Made by a program: the position numbers and the translations under genes. Shown piece by piece: positions 17,899 to 26,868 of a stretch of DNA of 64,000 nt. Numbering within the stretch: position 1 is the stretch's first letter; every line of letters starts with the position of its first letter. Below the pieces are notes generated by a model. It saw only the letters and a list, made by a program, of their open reading frames with translations. It did not search any database and was not told the origin of the DNA. The stretch spans positions 3,100,001-3,164,000 of the forward strand of contig OY969623.1 of NCBI GenBank assembly GCA_963701675.1, in the 5' to 3' direction. This stretch comes from G963701675 sp963701675. GTDB lineage: Bacteria > Planctomycetota > Planctomycetia > Gemmatales > Gemmataceae.

Positions 17899-20367
17899 TT
17901 AACTCAGCTTCGTCGAAAACAAATCAATCTCCGACTCAGTTGTTTCGGCAAGCGCGACACAGTCGATGTGGCGCGAGACGTTCTTCGGCCGTAGCGCTAT
18001 CGTTGTTGCGCTCTCATCCACGGGATTAATCGTTGAGCGGCTTGATGTTTGCATCTGTCTGGTGGTCGGATGCAACATCTCCGTAGTGTCGCCGACGTCC
18101 AGTGGGGCGAACGGTCGCGGCCCGTCGCCGATCGGCAGCGGCGGCCAGTCGGCGGCGTTGAAGACCAGGCTTACCGGTTCGAAATCGTCGAAGCCGGTGC
18201 TGAAGCCGTCAGTGTTTCCGACGCCGACATCCAGCGTGCCGTCGGCGTTGTAATCGTCAACCGTGATGTAACGCGGAGCCGTGCCAACAATGTAGAAGAG
18301 CGTGTCGAACTCGCCACCATCGGCGTTTATCATGACAGTGCCCTTCCCGCCGGGGTGGACGGCAATGATATCCAGCAGCCCGTCCGCGTTGAAGTCGCCG
18401 ACGCCTACGTCGACTTGCCCGCCGACCAAGTAGCTCACAGACGCATTGAATGTTCCGTCAGCGTTGCCGGTGATTACGTCGACACTGTCGATGCCGGCGC
18501 CGACCAAATCGAGGATACCGTCGCCGCTGACATCGCCAACTGCGACCGATTGAATCTTCACATCATATTCGACATAAGGCTTGAAACTGCCGTCGCCTCG
18601 GTTGATCAACACGGCCGTGTTGTAATTGCAGCAGTTCGAATACCTAGCTACGAGATCGGGGAAACCGTCGCTGTTGAAATCCCCGGCAGCTAAATCAGTG
18701 AACAAAGTTGGCAAAAAGTAGGTAGTGTCGGCCTGTAAAGTTCCATCGCCGTTGCCCAGCACGATGCCGACAGTCACATTGTCGTTGGTAGTGGCGGCAT
18801 CCATGTGCCCGTCGCCGTTGAAGTCGGCCGCTACAATGTTTCGAGCATTCCTGCCGGACAAGTAGATAATGTCGTTGCCGAACGTTCCATCGCCATTACC
18901 CAAAAGGACGGTGACACCGTCGACGGTTCCTTCCGCGGCGAGGATATCCAATACGCCATCCTCATTGAGGTCGGCCAACGTCACTCCAAAGGGTCGGGTA
19001 CCCGCCGGATAACTAACCGGTGGCTCGAACGCGCCACCGCCCGCATTCAACATGACGAAGACGGCAGCGCCTGTCGGATTCGCGGTTCCGTTGGAAATGA
19101 CGAGATCCGGCAGCCCGTCGCCATTCAAATCGCCGGACGCAGTTCCGGCCATTCCGTACGCCGCGGAGTACATCGGCGCGGAATTGAGGGCGCCGGCGCC
19201 GAGTCCCTTGATCAACGCGATCGCACCGTCTGTGGCGTTCACGACGCCGGTGGCGACGGCTATATCCACGACTCCATCCGCATCGAAGTCATCCGTCACC
19301 GTCGAGACGGGGAACGGGCCGGCGGCATGAAAGTCCGGTTGGTGGAAGGTGCCGTCGCCCTTGCTGACTAGGATGTTGACGCGATACGGACTCCAAGAGT
19401 CATGCGCGGACGGGACGATGAGATCGAGATCGCCGTCGGCGTCGAGGTCCGCGGCGTCGATGTCCTTGGGAATCTGGCCGACGGTGTATGTTGTATTTGG
19501 TCCGAAGCTGCCATCGCCCGCGCCGAGGCGGACCTCGATCGTCTTGGCACAGTTGGAATCGCACTCGCCGCCGTTCGGTGCGTGGTTGGCCGTGGCGAGG
19601 TCGAGGTTGCCGTCGCCGTTGAAGTCGGCCAAGGTGGAATCGCCCGGGCTATTCGTTCCATAAGATTGACCGCCGACAACGGTGCCGCCGCCGTCGCCCA
19701 TGAGCACGACGATGAGGCCCGAGTTTTGCGAGAGGTAGCCGCCCACCACGAGATCGTCGAGACCGTCGTTGTTGACATCCCCGGCAGAGACCGTTTTGCC
19801 TTTGGTGTTGACGTTGAAACTCTGCACCGGCGCGAAATTGCCTCCGCCGATGCCTTCGAGAATACCGGCGCCATAAATGCCGGTGAAATAGTCATTGCTT
19901 ACGCCGATGTCGGCATTGCCGTCGCCGTTGAAATCGCCGATGGCGACATCGCTCGGCCTTGTCCCGGCTGCGTACGTCAGCGGCCGCCGAAACACGCCCG
20001 TGCCGGAACCGCGAAGCACGGTGACCGTGTCACTACCGTAGTTGGCGGTGACGATATCCAGTTTCCCATCGCCGGTGACATCCGCAACTTCCAAGGCGGT
20101 GCTCGCCTTGCCGGCCGTTTGAAATACCTTTGGCGGCTGAAATGTGCCGTTGCCCGCGTTCAAATGCACGCTCACCGTGCTCAACGGGTTTGTGGAATTG
20201 ACCACCGCCAAATCCGGTAGTCCGTCGGCATTGAAGTCCCCACCCACCATGTCCACCGGCGTCAATTCAGCCGGCAACATGGCAGGCGCCATAAAGCTCG
20301 GCACATCGCGCCGCTCGAGCCGTTCCAAGGTTAATACGCGGCAAACCTTCTTAGTCCTGCGAGTCAT
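17899..20367 (-). CDS. secreted FG-GAP/VCBS repeat beta-propeller protein, paralogue
   Basis: 822 aa from ATG 20367. GGAGGA lies seven bases before this ATG but directly abuts the alternative ATG 20373, which decides the start. The N-terminus (TLERLERRDVPSF) again carries the export signature. Repeats such as GDFNADGLPDLAVVN and LGNGDGTF fill most of the protein. The tail (NAADWPPLPIGDGPRPFAPLD, then STINPVDESATTIALRPKNVSRH) aligns closely with the neighbouring propeller gene, indicating tandem duplication. Predicted extracellular or cell-surface calcium-binding propeller; the ligand is unknown. Confidence 0.85.
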   Translation of the reverse strand: MTRRTKKVCRVLTLERLERRDVPSFMAPAMLPAELTPVDMVGGDFNADGLPDLAVVNSTNPLSTVSVHLNAGNGTFQPPKVFQTAGKASTALEVADVTGDGKLDIVTANYGSDTVTVLRGSGTGVFRRPLTYAAGTRPSDVAIGDFNGDGNADIGVSNDYFTGIYGAGILEGIGGGNFAPVQSFNVNTKGKTVSAGDVNNDGLDDLVVGGYLSQNSGLIVVLMGDGGGTVVGGQSYGTNSPGDSTLADFNGDGNLDLATANHAPNGGECDSNCAKTIEVRLGAGDGSFGPNTTYTVGQIPKDIDAADLDADGDLDLIVPSAHDSWSPYRVNILVSKGDGTFHQPDFHAAGPFPVSTVTDDFDADGVVDIAVATGVVNATDGAIALIKGLGAGALNSAPMYSAAYGMAGTASGDLNGDGLPDLVISNGTANPTGAAVFVMLNAGGGAFEPPVSYPAGTRPFGVTLADLNEDGVLDILAAEGTVDGVTVLLGNGDGTFGNDIIYLSGRNARNIVAADFNGDGHMDAATTNDNVTVGIVLGNGDGTLQADTTYFLPTLFTDLAAGDFNSDGFPDLVARYSNCCNYNTAVLINRGDGSFKPYVEYDVKIQSVAVGDVSGDGILDLVGAGIDSVDVITGNADGTFNASVSYLVGGQVDVGVGDFNADGLLDIIAVHPGGKGTVMINADGGEFDTLFYIVGTAPRYITVDDYNADGTLDVGVGNTDGFSTGFDDFEPVSLVFNAADWPPLPIGDGPRPFAPLDVGDTTEMLHPTTRQMQTSSRSTINPVDESATTIALRPKNVSRHIDCVALAETTESEIDLFSTKLS

Positions 20368-20400
20368 GTGCATTCCTCCGAAGAATGTGGATTTGTTTTC

Positions 20401-21633
20401 CTATTCTTCGTCCTGTAAATCAGCGGTAATCAAAAATGCGAATGAGACGGGCGCACTTGATACCGTGCTCGATTGCACCTCAAACGCGCCTATGTCAATT
20501 GTGCCATTCACAATCCGCGGAAATCCCGGCCCACGCTGGTCCCACTCCGGTGCGTCAGCGTTGTCGCCGGCATCGATGGCCGGGCTGCTGGGCAGAAGCG
20601 CCATCGTCAACGTCGGGCCACCGTTGTCGGCGAGAGGGCCGAGGAGCGGGTCAACGTCGAGGATGTCGGTCGGCGCGAAGCCTGATGCGTCGGCGCTGTC
20701 AGCGACCAGGTTGTAACCTGAAGAAGCTAGAGTCCCGCTGATGTCACCGGAGCTGTTACCGGCCACGATCGTGTTCCGCAGGAACACCGGCTTGGCTCCA
20801 TCGATGAATACGCCGTCGCCGCCACAAGCACTCTCGTTGCCACTGATGGTGCTGTGGCTAATTACAGTCATTGCTCCGGCCACGTAAATGCCGCCGGCAC
20901 AAAGGTCGGATTGATTTCCGTAGACCGTACTGTTTACGATTACCAACAATCCATCGCCAACATTCGATACGCCACCACCGTAGTCGTCATTCAATCCGGT
21001 GAAAAAGTTCTGAGCAACCGTACTGTTGTAGATCGATGCGGTTCCCGAGCCACCGTTATAGATTCCGGCGCCGCGTTCGATCCAACCTCCGCCCACCTGG
21101 TTGGCGATGATTGATGTATCGATGACGGTCAGACTTCCGACATTAGCGATGCCGCCACCGGCCGTTGTCACCAGGTCACTGCTCGTGCCAACATGGTTTT
21201 GGGTGATGACACACTTCACGACGATCAAATTGCCTAAGTTGTAAATGCCGCCGCCGTACTGTGAGCCCGGGCCTGAGGCCCATCCGTTTTCGATGGTTAG
21301 GCCTGACATCTGAACGCTCCCGGACACAAGGAAAATGCGGAACAAATCCACAGCGTTCCGCCGAATGGTCAGTACATCTGCACCCGGTCCTTGAATATCG
21401 ATCTCAGAGCCAAGGGTAGGGAGCGAAGTCGTAACGTTAATAGTCCCGGTTACCGTAAAATCAATCACATCTGGTCCCGGTTCCGAATTCACTTTGTTGA
21501 TGCAGTATCGCAAGTCACCGCGAAAGCCTTTGCCAACGCCGCTGTCGCTAAGACGTGTCACATGGCAGGTGGACATTAGGGTGCGGCATTCGAGGCATTC
21601 GACGTGTAGTCGTGTCGGTCGGTATCGTGGCAT
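20401..21633 (-). CDS. secreted right-handed beta-helix protein (choice-of-anchor-Q type)
   Basis: 410 aa, ATG 21633 preceded by GGAGGAGAAGGG. N-terminus LHVECLECRTLMSTCHVTRL is a variant of the LExLExRxLLS signature. The body has parallel beta-helix rungs (GGGIYNLGNL, STISGN, NTIVAGNSS) as in polymorphic outer-membrane and pectate-lyase-like proteins. Near the C-terminus is DVDPLLGPLADNGGPTLT, followed by SPAIDAGDNADAPEWDQRG and a GAFEVQ block, the choice-of-anchor-Q region seen in many planctomycete proteins. It ends with FAFLITADLQDEE, a member of a tail motif shared with three neighbours. Function unknown; surface adhesin or polysaccharide binder is plausible. Confidence 0.8.
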   Translation of the reverse strand: MPRYRPTRLHVECLECRTLMSTCHVTRLSDSGVGKGFRGDLRYCINKVNSEPGPDVIDFTVTGTINVTTSLPTLGSEIDIQGPGADVLTIRRNAVDLFRIFLVSGSVQMSGLTIENGWASGPGSQYGGGIYNLGNLIVVKCVITQNHVGTSSDLVTTAGGGIANVGSLTVIDTSIIANQVGGGWIERGAGIYNGGSGTASIYNSTVAQNFFTGLNDDYGGGVSNVGDGLLVIVNSTVYGNQSDLCAGGIYVAGAMTVISHSTISGNESACGGDGVFIDGAKPVFLRNTIVAGNSSGDISGTLASSGYNLVADSADASGFAPTDILDVDPLLGPLADNGGPTLTMALLPSSPAIDAGDNADAPEWDQRGPGFPRIVNGTIDIGAFEVQSSTVSSAPVSFAFLITADLQDEE

Positions 21634-21684
21634 CCCTTCTCCTCCGTTAGATCACCTTGTTCGTTGTCTTTCTCCCGTTTCGCC

Positions 21685-24600
21685 TCACGCAAGGGCATCC
21701 AAATCAGCGGTTGCCAAGATCAAAAGCGAAAAGGAATATCCCGAGCGAGGCCTGGACGAAGTGGGCGAGAATTGCCGGGGCGAATGTTCAGGCTGGACGG
21801 AAGACGCCGATTCCGCGCGAACCGCGTGTTCCGCGTTTGCGGCGCGCGAACGCGGCCACGTCGCCGCCATCGGATGATCAAAGTCGCTTGCATTCAGCGC
21901 TGGAAGCGGTCGCCACTCGTCGCCAATCGCCAGGAGCGGACGGTCGACAGCGCTGAGTCGATTCGAGTTCGGCGCGTTCCCTCCCGGCGCCGTACCAGCC
22001 GTCACGATGCGGCACATCGAGAACTCGGAGGTGTCATCGAATGGGCTGGTGGCCGTGGCGGTGATGACATGGCCGACGGGGACCTCAAACCCGACGACGA
22101 AAATCGTCCGGCCCCGGCCGGTTGCGGTCGTGGTCAGCGTCTTTGAGCCGAGGTAGGTTTCGCCTTCGCCGAAACCTGACGGATCGCAAACGGCGCTGCT
22201 GAAAAACTCGATAGTGTAAGTTGTACTCGGCACTACCATTGCCAGCGAAGCGGCGATGTTCGTGGTGCCGTTGCCGGATACCGCGGAGTTGACCGACGGC
22301 GCTCGCTGGTTGTTGTTGCCGGCGTTGACAAGGTCGATGCCGAGACTGTCGTTGGAGTGGATCGAATTCCGCTGGATGGCGTTGTTCGTGCCTGCGTCCA
22401 CGAGGATGCCGTGGCCGTCGTTGAAGGCGATGATGTTCGCGGTCCCCGCGGCAGTGCCGCCGATCGTGTTGTTGAACCCGCCGACGATTTCGATGCCGTT
22501 GAGGGCGTTGGGAACGGCAACGGTCCCGCTGAAATCGGTGCCGATGTAGCTGTTTTCGATGACAATGCCACTTCCGGTTACCAGGATTCCGTTGCCGCTG
22601 AACAGGTTGACCACCAGGCCCTTGATGGCGCTGTTGTCTGCCGCCAGCGCCAGGCCGTGAACGTTCGGCCCCGCGGCGCCGCCCCAGATCTCGATGATGG
22701 GCGTCCCCGCATAGCCGGGCTGCGTCGTGCCGTCGATGATCACCGCGTCGGTAATGGTCGGCAGTGCAGAGGTCGGCGCGATCGTTTGCGGACCGGACGC
22801 AATAGCGAAAGTGATCGTATCCACGCCCGGGGTGGCGTTGGCTTGTTCGATCGCTTGCCGAAGCGAGCCGACTCCCGAGTCGTTCCTGTTAACGACAACG
22901 AAATTGAGGTTCTCATACCAGCCGATTTTGTTGTTGAAATGGAACGCCACAGCGATGTCCAGGTCTCCGTCGCTATCCACATCCGTGAGAAATGCACTTT
23001 GAATCCACGCTAGACTGGGAGTTAAGGCGTGGGCGATGAAGTTCTGGTTGCCGTCGTTCTCGTACCAGACAAGTCTGTCAACGCCCGCACGGCCGCCTAC
23101 CACGATGTCCATGTCGGTGTCGCCGTCCAGATCCGCGGCGAACACAGTTTCGGGTTCGGTCACGGTCCCGCCGACAATGTGGGCGGTGAAGTTCTGATTG
23201 CCGTCGTTTTCGTACCAAGCGGTTTCGCCATCCCCTACGGAAGTTGAAAGTACGTCCGTGTCCCCATCGCCGTCTAAATCAGACGCAAAAACGGCCGTGG
23301 CCTCGACTGCGGTGGCAGAGATGGTGTGGGTGGTAAAGTTCTGGCTGCCATCGTTTTCATACCAGGCAATTCGATCGTCGTTGTATGACGCGGAGAGCAC
23401 ATCGGTGTCGCCGTCGCCGTCCACGTCCGCCACAAACACGCTGTTGGCGCCGTTCGCGCTCGCGGTGATGACGTGGTGCGTAAAATTCTGGTTGCCGTCG
23501 TTCTCATACCAGGCAACCTGATCGTCGGACATACTGGCGGATAGGGCGTCGATGTCGCCGTCGCCATCGACGTCCGCGGCGTACACGCTGTAGGGATTAA
23601 ATGCCGAGTTGGTGATCGTGTGCTGGATGAAGTTTTCGTTACCGTCGTTTTCGTACCAGGCGATGCGGTTCGCTGTTCCGCCATAGGCGGAAAGTATGTC
23701 GACGTCGCCATCGCCATCCACGTCCGATGTGAAAATGCTCCGGGCGTAATCCGCAGCCGACGAGATGATATGCACGACAAAGCTTTGGTCGCCCATGTTC
23801 TCGTACCAGACTATGTTCGCAGCATCGAATTCGGCAGCCGAGACGATGTCCATATCGCCGTCGTTGTCGATGTCCGCGGCGTGTACGCTCCATGGCTCAT
23901 CGACGATGATGGTGATGTCATGCGTGGCGAAATTCTGGTTGCCGTCGTTTTCGTACCAGGCGATCTTATCGTCGTTCCGGGACGTCGAGAGAACGTCCGT
24001 GTCGCCGTCGCCATCCACGTCCGCGGCGACCACGCTCTGAGCAAAGTCGGCCGTGGTGCTGATGGGGTGTGTGGTGAAATTTCCGGTCCCGTCGTTCTCG
24101 TACCAGACGATCTGGTCGTTGTTGGCGGACGCCGAAAGGACGTCGAAGTCCCCGTCGCTATCGACATCGGCCGCGTGTACAGCCGAGGCGAAATCCGCGA
24201 CCGTGCTGATGGCGTGTTCGGTGAAGTTTTCGTTGCCGTCGTTTTCGTACCAAGCGATCGTGTCATCGACACGGGAGGCCGACAAAACGTCGACATCGCC
24301 GTCGTTATCCACGTCGGTCGTGTACACACTAGTGGCGTTATCCGCCGCGGTGCTGATCGTATGGGCAGAGAAGTTTTCGTTGCCGTCGTTCTCGTACCAG
24401 GCCACCTTGTCGTCGTAGCGCGAGGCGGAGAGGACATCGACGTCACCATCGCCGTCCACGTCGTTCGCATCCACGCTATAGGCGCCGTCGGCGGCCGTGC
24501 TGATGACGTGAAATGTGAAATCCTCGTCGCCGTCGTTTTCATACCAGGCGATCGTGTCGTCCTGGTTAGATGAGGAGAGCGCATCGATGTCACCATCGCT

Positions 24601-25554
24601 GTCGATGTCTGCCGCGAACACTGTCGTCGGTGAATTGGCGGCTGTGCTGATGATGTGGGTGGTAAAGTTCTCGTTGCCGTCATTTTCGTACCAGGCGACT
24701 TTGTCGTCGGTCGACGAAGCGGAGAGGACGTCCATGTCGCCGTCGCCGTCGACATCCGCCGCGACGACGCTCATGGCTCGCTGCGCCGCGGTGGTGATAA
24801 CGTGCTGGGAAAACTCCTGGTTGCCGTGATTCTCATACCAGGCGATGGTGTTATCGTTGCTCGACGCGGAAAGCACGTCGGTGTCACCGTCGCCGTCGAC
24901 ATCTTCGGCGTAGACGCTTTCCGGAAAGTCGGCTTCAATCGAAACGCGGTTCGGTCCCGCAAAGCAGCCGCAAGCTAATTTCGGCGGCGCAACCGACACG
25001 GCATGATCCTCGACCTCGCCGTCGGCTGCGACGCCGTTGGGGCCGAGATTGCCGGCGGTGCTTAGCCGAAATCGTGCAAAAGTGGTCCCGTCGCGGGCTG
25101 TGCTTGGAACATCGAACGAGATCGAATTACTGCCGGGCGTCACGGCCACTGAGTCGGCGATTTGCTCTCCCGGGCCGCCCCAAGACCCGTCGCCGTTGAA
25201 ATCGATCCACGCATCCAAATTGGCGGCGCCGCCTGACACCGTGACCGTCGCGGTTGCGTCCAACGCCCCGGCCCGGATCGTACCGAACGTCACGCCGTCT
25301 TCGTCGTCGCTGCCGACAGTATCATCACCGTTGGCACTCGCGGAATGTACACCGTCGGCTTCCGTGTCTCGGCTCGTGCCCAATCGCGGACCGATGGCCA
25401 CATGCTCCGCGCCGCCTTCGACCAGCAGCGTCTTATAAGGCAACGGCGCGTCGCCGAAGTCGGAGGCGAACACAATGCGCGATTCGAGCAGTTCCAACAG
25501 CGGACGGAAGCGGGAACGATGACCGTGTTTCAACGAGCTTTCGTAATGCTTCAT
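21685..25554 (-). CDS. giant secreted protein: GEVED-like domain, 14 WYEN/VCBS repeats, beta-helix
   Basis: 1289 aa, ATG 25554 with AGGAAG upstream. After the signature LLELLESRIVFA comes DFGDAPLPYKTLLVEGG, typical of GEVED domains, up to about residue 190. Then follow about 14 units of roughly 44 residues built on DVDGDGDTDVLSAS and AWYENDGNENFTTH, a VCBS/FG-GAP propeller variant. Next is a beta-helix portion starting at NRNDSGVGSLRQAIEQAN with NGILVTGSGIVIENSYIG. The tail is LLILATADLDALA. Asp-rich turns suggest calcium binding. The repeats are very alike at the DNA level, giving about 132-bp periodicity across 22.9-24.9 kb, prone to slippage and assembly collapse. Confidence 0.85.
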   Translation of the reverse strand: MKHYESSLKHGHRSRFRPLLELLESRIVFASDFGDAPLPYKTLLVEGGAEHVAIGPRLGTSRDTEADGVHSASANGDDTVGSDDEDGVTFGTIRAGALDATATVTVSGGAANLDAWIDFNGDGSWGGPGEQIADSVAVTPGSNSISFDVPSTARDGTTFARFRLSTAGNLGPNGVAADGEVEDHAVSVAPPKLACGCFAGPNRVSIEADFPESVYAEDVDGDGDTDVLSASSNDNTIAWYENHGNQEFSQHVITTAAQRAMSVVAADVDGDGDMDVLSASSTDDKVAWYENDGNENFTTHIISTAANSPTTVFAADIDSDGDIDALSSSNQDDTIAWYENDGDEDFTFHVISTAADGAYSVDANDVDGDGDVDVLSASRYDDKVAWYENDGNENFSAHTISTAADNATSVYTTDVDNDGDVDVLSASRVDDTIAWYENDGNENFTEHAISTVADFASAVHAADVDSDGDFDVLSASANNDQIVWYENDGTGNFTTHPISTTADFAQSVVAADVDGDGDTDVLSTSRNDDKIAWYENDGNQNFATHDITIIVDEPWSVHAADIDNDGDMDIVSAAEFDAANIVWYENMGDQSFVVHIISSAADYARSIFTSDVDGDGDVDILSAYGGTANRIAWYENDGNENFIQHTITNSAFNPYSVYAADVDGDGDIDALSASMSDDQVAWYENDGNQNFTHHVITASANGANSVFVADVDGDGDTDVLSASYNDDRIAWYENDGSQNFTTHTISATAVEATAVFASDLDGDGDTDVLSTSVGDGETAWYENDGNQNFTAHIVGGTVTEPETVFAADLDGDTDMDIVVGGRAGVDRLVWYENDGNQNFIAHALTPSLAWIQSAFLTDVDSDGDLDIAVAFHFNNKIGWYENLNFVVVNRNDSGVGSLRQAIEQANATPGVDTITFAIASGPQTIAPTSALPTITDAVIIDGTTQPGYAGTPIIEIWGGAAGPNVHGLALAADNSAIKGLVVNLFSGNGILVTGSGIVIENSYIGTDFSGTVAVPNALNGIEIVGGFNNTIGGTAAGTANIIAFNDGHGILVDAGTNNAIQRNSIHSNDSLGIDLVNAGNNNQRAPSVNSAVSGNGTTNIAASLAMVVPSTTYTIEFFSSAVCDPSGFGEGETYLGSKTLTTTATGRGRTIFVVGFEVPVGHVITATATSPFDDTSEFSMCRIVTAGTAPGGNAPNSNRLSAVDRPLLAIGDEWRPLPALNASDFDHPMAATWPRSRAANAEHAVRAESASSVQPEHSPRQFSPTSSRPRSGYSFSLLILATADLDALA

Positions 25555-25564
25555 GTGGATCTTC

Positions 25565-26848
25565 CTACTCCAGTGAGTCCAAATCCGCCGTGGCCAAAAT
25601 CATCGCAAGCATGTCATGTCTAGCGAACGCAGCAGCCGGACGCGGCGAAGGAGCCGGTATCGCCGTCGCCTGTACCTCGAACGCCCCTATGTCAATGGTG
25701 CCGTTCACGATCCGAGGAAACCCCGGCCCGCGCTGATCGAACTCCGGCGCGTCGGTGTTGTCGCCCGCGTCGATGGCCGGGCTGCCGGGCAGGAGGGCCA
25801 TCGTTAGTGTGGGGCCGCCGTTGTCGGCGAGTGGGCCTAGCATGGGGTCGACGTCAATCAGATTTGAGCCGCCCGAAAACGCGCCTTCCACGTTTGTCGC
25901 GCCGGTGTTGCTGGACACGATGCTGTTGTTTAATTCACCGGATACGTCGAAAGAGATACCGCTGCCTTCGGTGACGGTTCCCGATACCAGATTTGCGCTA
26001 ATTGTGCTGTTCCAAATCTGCAGGGGTGCGTCGGCGTAAACTCCGCCGCCCAACGCAAAGCCGCTTCCACTCGAAGTAACTACGGCGCCATTCCCTGCGA
26101 TGGTGCTGTTGATGATGGTCAAGCTTGAGCCGGCGTGGTGTATCCCGCCTCCTGTGGCGTCGAAACCCCCCGAACCATTGGCAACGGAAATCTCCGTGAA
26201 ATTCCCACTTAGCGTACTGTTCAGAATGGTTAAGGACGCCCCGGAATGGTTGTAGATTCCGCCGCCATGAGCAAGCCCGCTAATGCTAGGTATGGGGGCC
26301 ATGAAACTTCGATTGTTCGCAATGCTGCTATCGAGTATTTCCATGACGCCTTCATTCGAAATCCCGCCCCCTCGCTTTCCAACGCTGGCTTCTCCAATCA
26401 CTTCGTTGTTGCTGATTCTTACGCCACCAAGCCCAAGAACTCCTCTGTTCCGTATGCCGGCTCCCCACGTACTCGCTCCGCCTTGCGCTGACAGTCTGCC
26501 GTCGGCGACGGTGAGATTGAGGATTTGCACGGTGGCCCCGGAACCAATCGTGAAGATTCGGTAATCCCCGCCTGTATCGCGCCGGACGGTGAGGTGATTA
26601 GCGCCTGGGCCGTCAATCGCCAGGTCGGTGCTAAGGTCGGGCAAGGCCTGTGTGAGATTGATCGTCCCCGTCACCGTGAAATCAATGGCATCCGGCCCCG
26701 GCTCGGTGTTGACCTTGTTGATGCAGTACCGCAAATCGCCGCGAAAGCCTTTGCCGATGCCTTGATCGGTGAGGCGCGTGACGTGGCAGGTGGACAGCAG
26801 GTTACGATCTTCAAGGGTTTCGAGGCGGGGCTTTGTGCGCGAGCGCAT
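25565..26848 (-). CDS. secreted right-handed beta-helix protein (choice-of-anchor-Q type)
   Basis: 427 aa, ATG 26848 with GGAGG five bases upstream. Starts with RLETLEDRNLLSTCHVTRL, the clean planctomycete signature, then the same GKGFRGDLRYCINKVN segment as its two beta-helix paralogues. Rungs such as GGGISNEGVMEI and GGGIYNHSGASLTI form the helix. The C-terminal block DNGGPTLTMALLPGSPAIDAG is nearly identical to the others, and the tail is MILATADLDSLE. Only 10 bases separate its end from the start of the giant protein gene, so the two are probably co-transcribed. Confidence 0.8.
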   Translation of the reverse strand: MRSRTKPRLETLEDRNLLSTCHVTRLTDQGIGKGFRGDLRYCINKVNTEPGPDAIDFTVTGTINLTQALPDLSTDLAIDGPGANHLTVRRDTGGDYRIFTIGSGATVQILNLTVADGRLSAQGGASTWGAGIRNRGVLGLGGVRISNNEVIGEASVGKRGGGISNEGVMEILDSSIANNRSFMAPIPSISGLAHGGGIYNHSGASLTILNSTLSGNFTEISVANGSGGFDATGGGIHHAGSSLTIINSTIAGNGAVVTSSGSGFALGGGVYADAPLQIWNSTISANLVSGTVTEGSGISFDVSGELNNSIVSSNTGATNVEGAFSGGSNLIDVDPMLGPLADNGGPTLTMALLPGSPAIDAGDNTDAPEFDQRGPGFPRIVNGTIDIGAFEVQATAIPAPSPRPAAAFARHDMLAMILATADLDSLE

Positions 26849-26868
26849 GACATCCTCCGATCGAAGAG

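Noticed and set aside
23620..24755. Long open frames on the opposite strand and in other phases (317 and 314 codons)
   Set aside because: They mirror the codon pattern of the repetitive VCBS gene and show no family motif.
22900..24980. CRISPR-like or DNA satellite periodicity
   Set aside because: The 132-bp period matches one 44-residue protein repeat of an open coding frame; there are no spacers.
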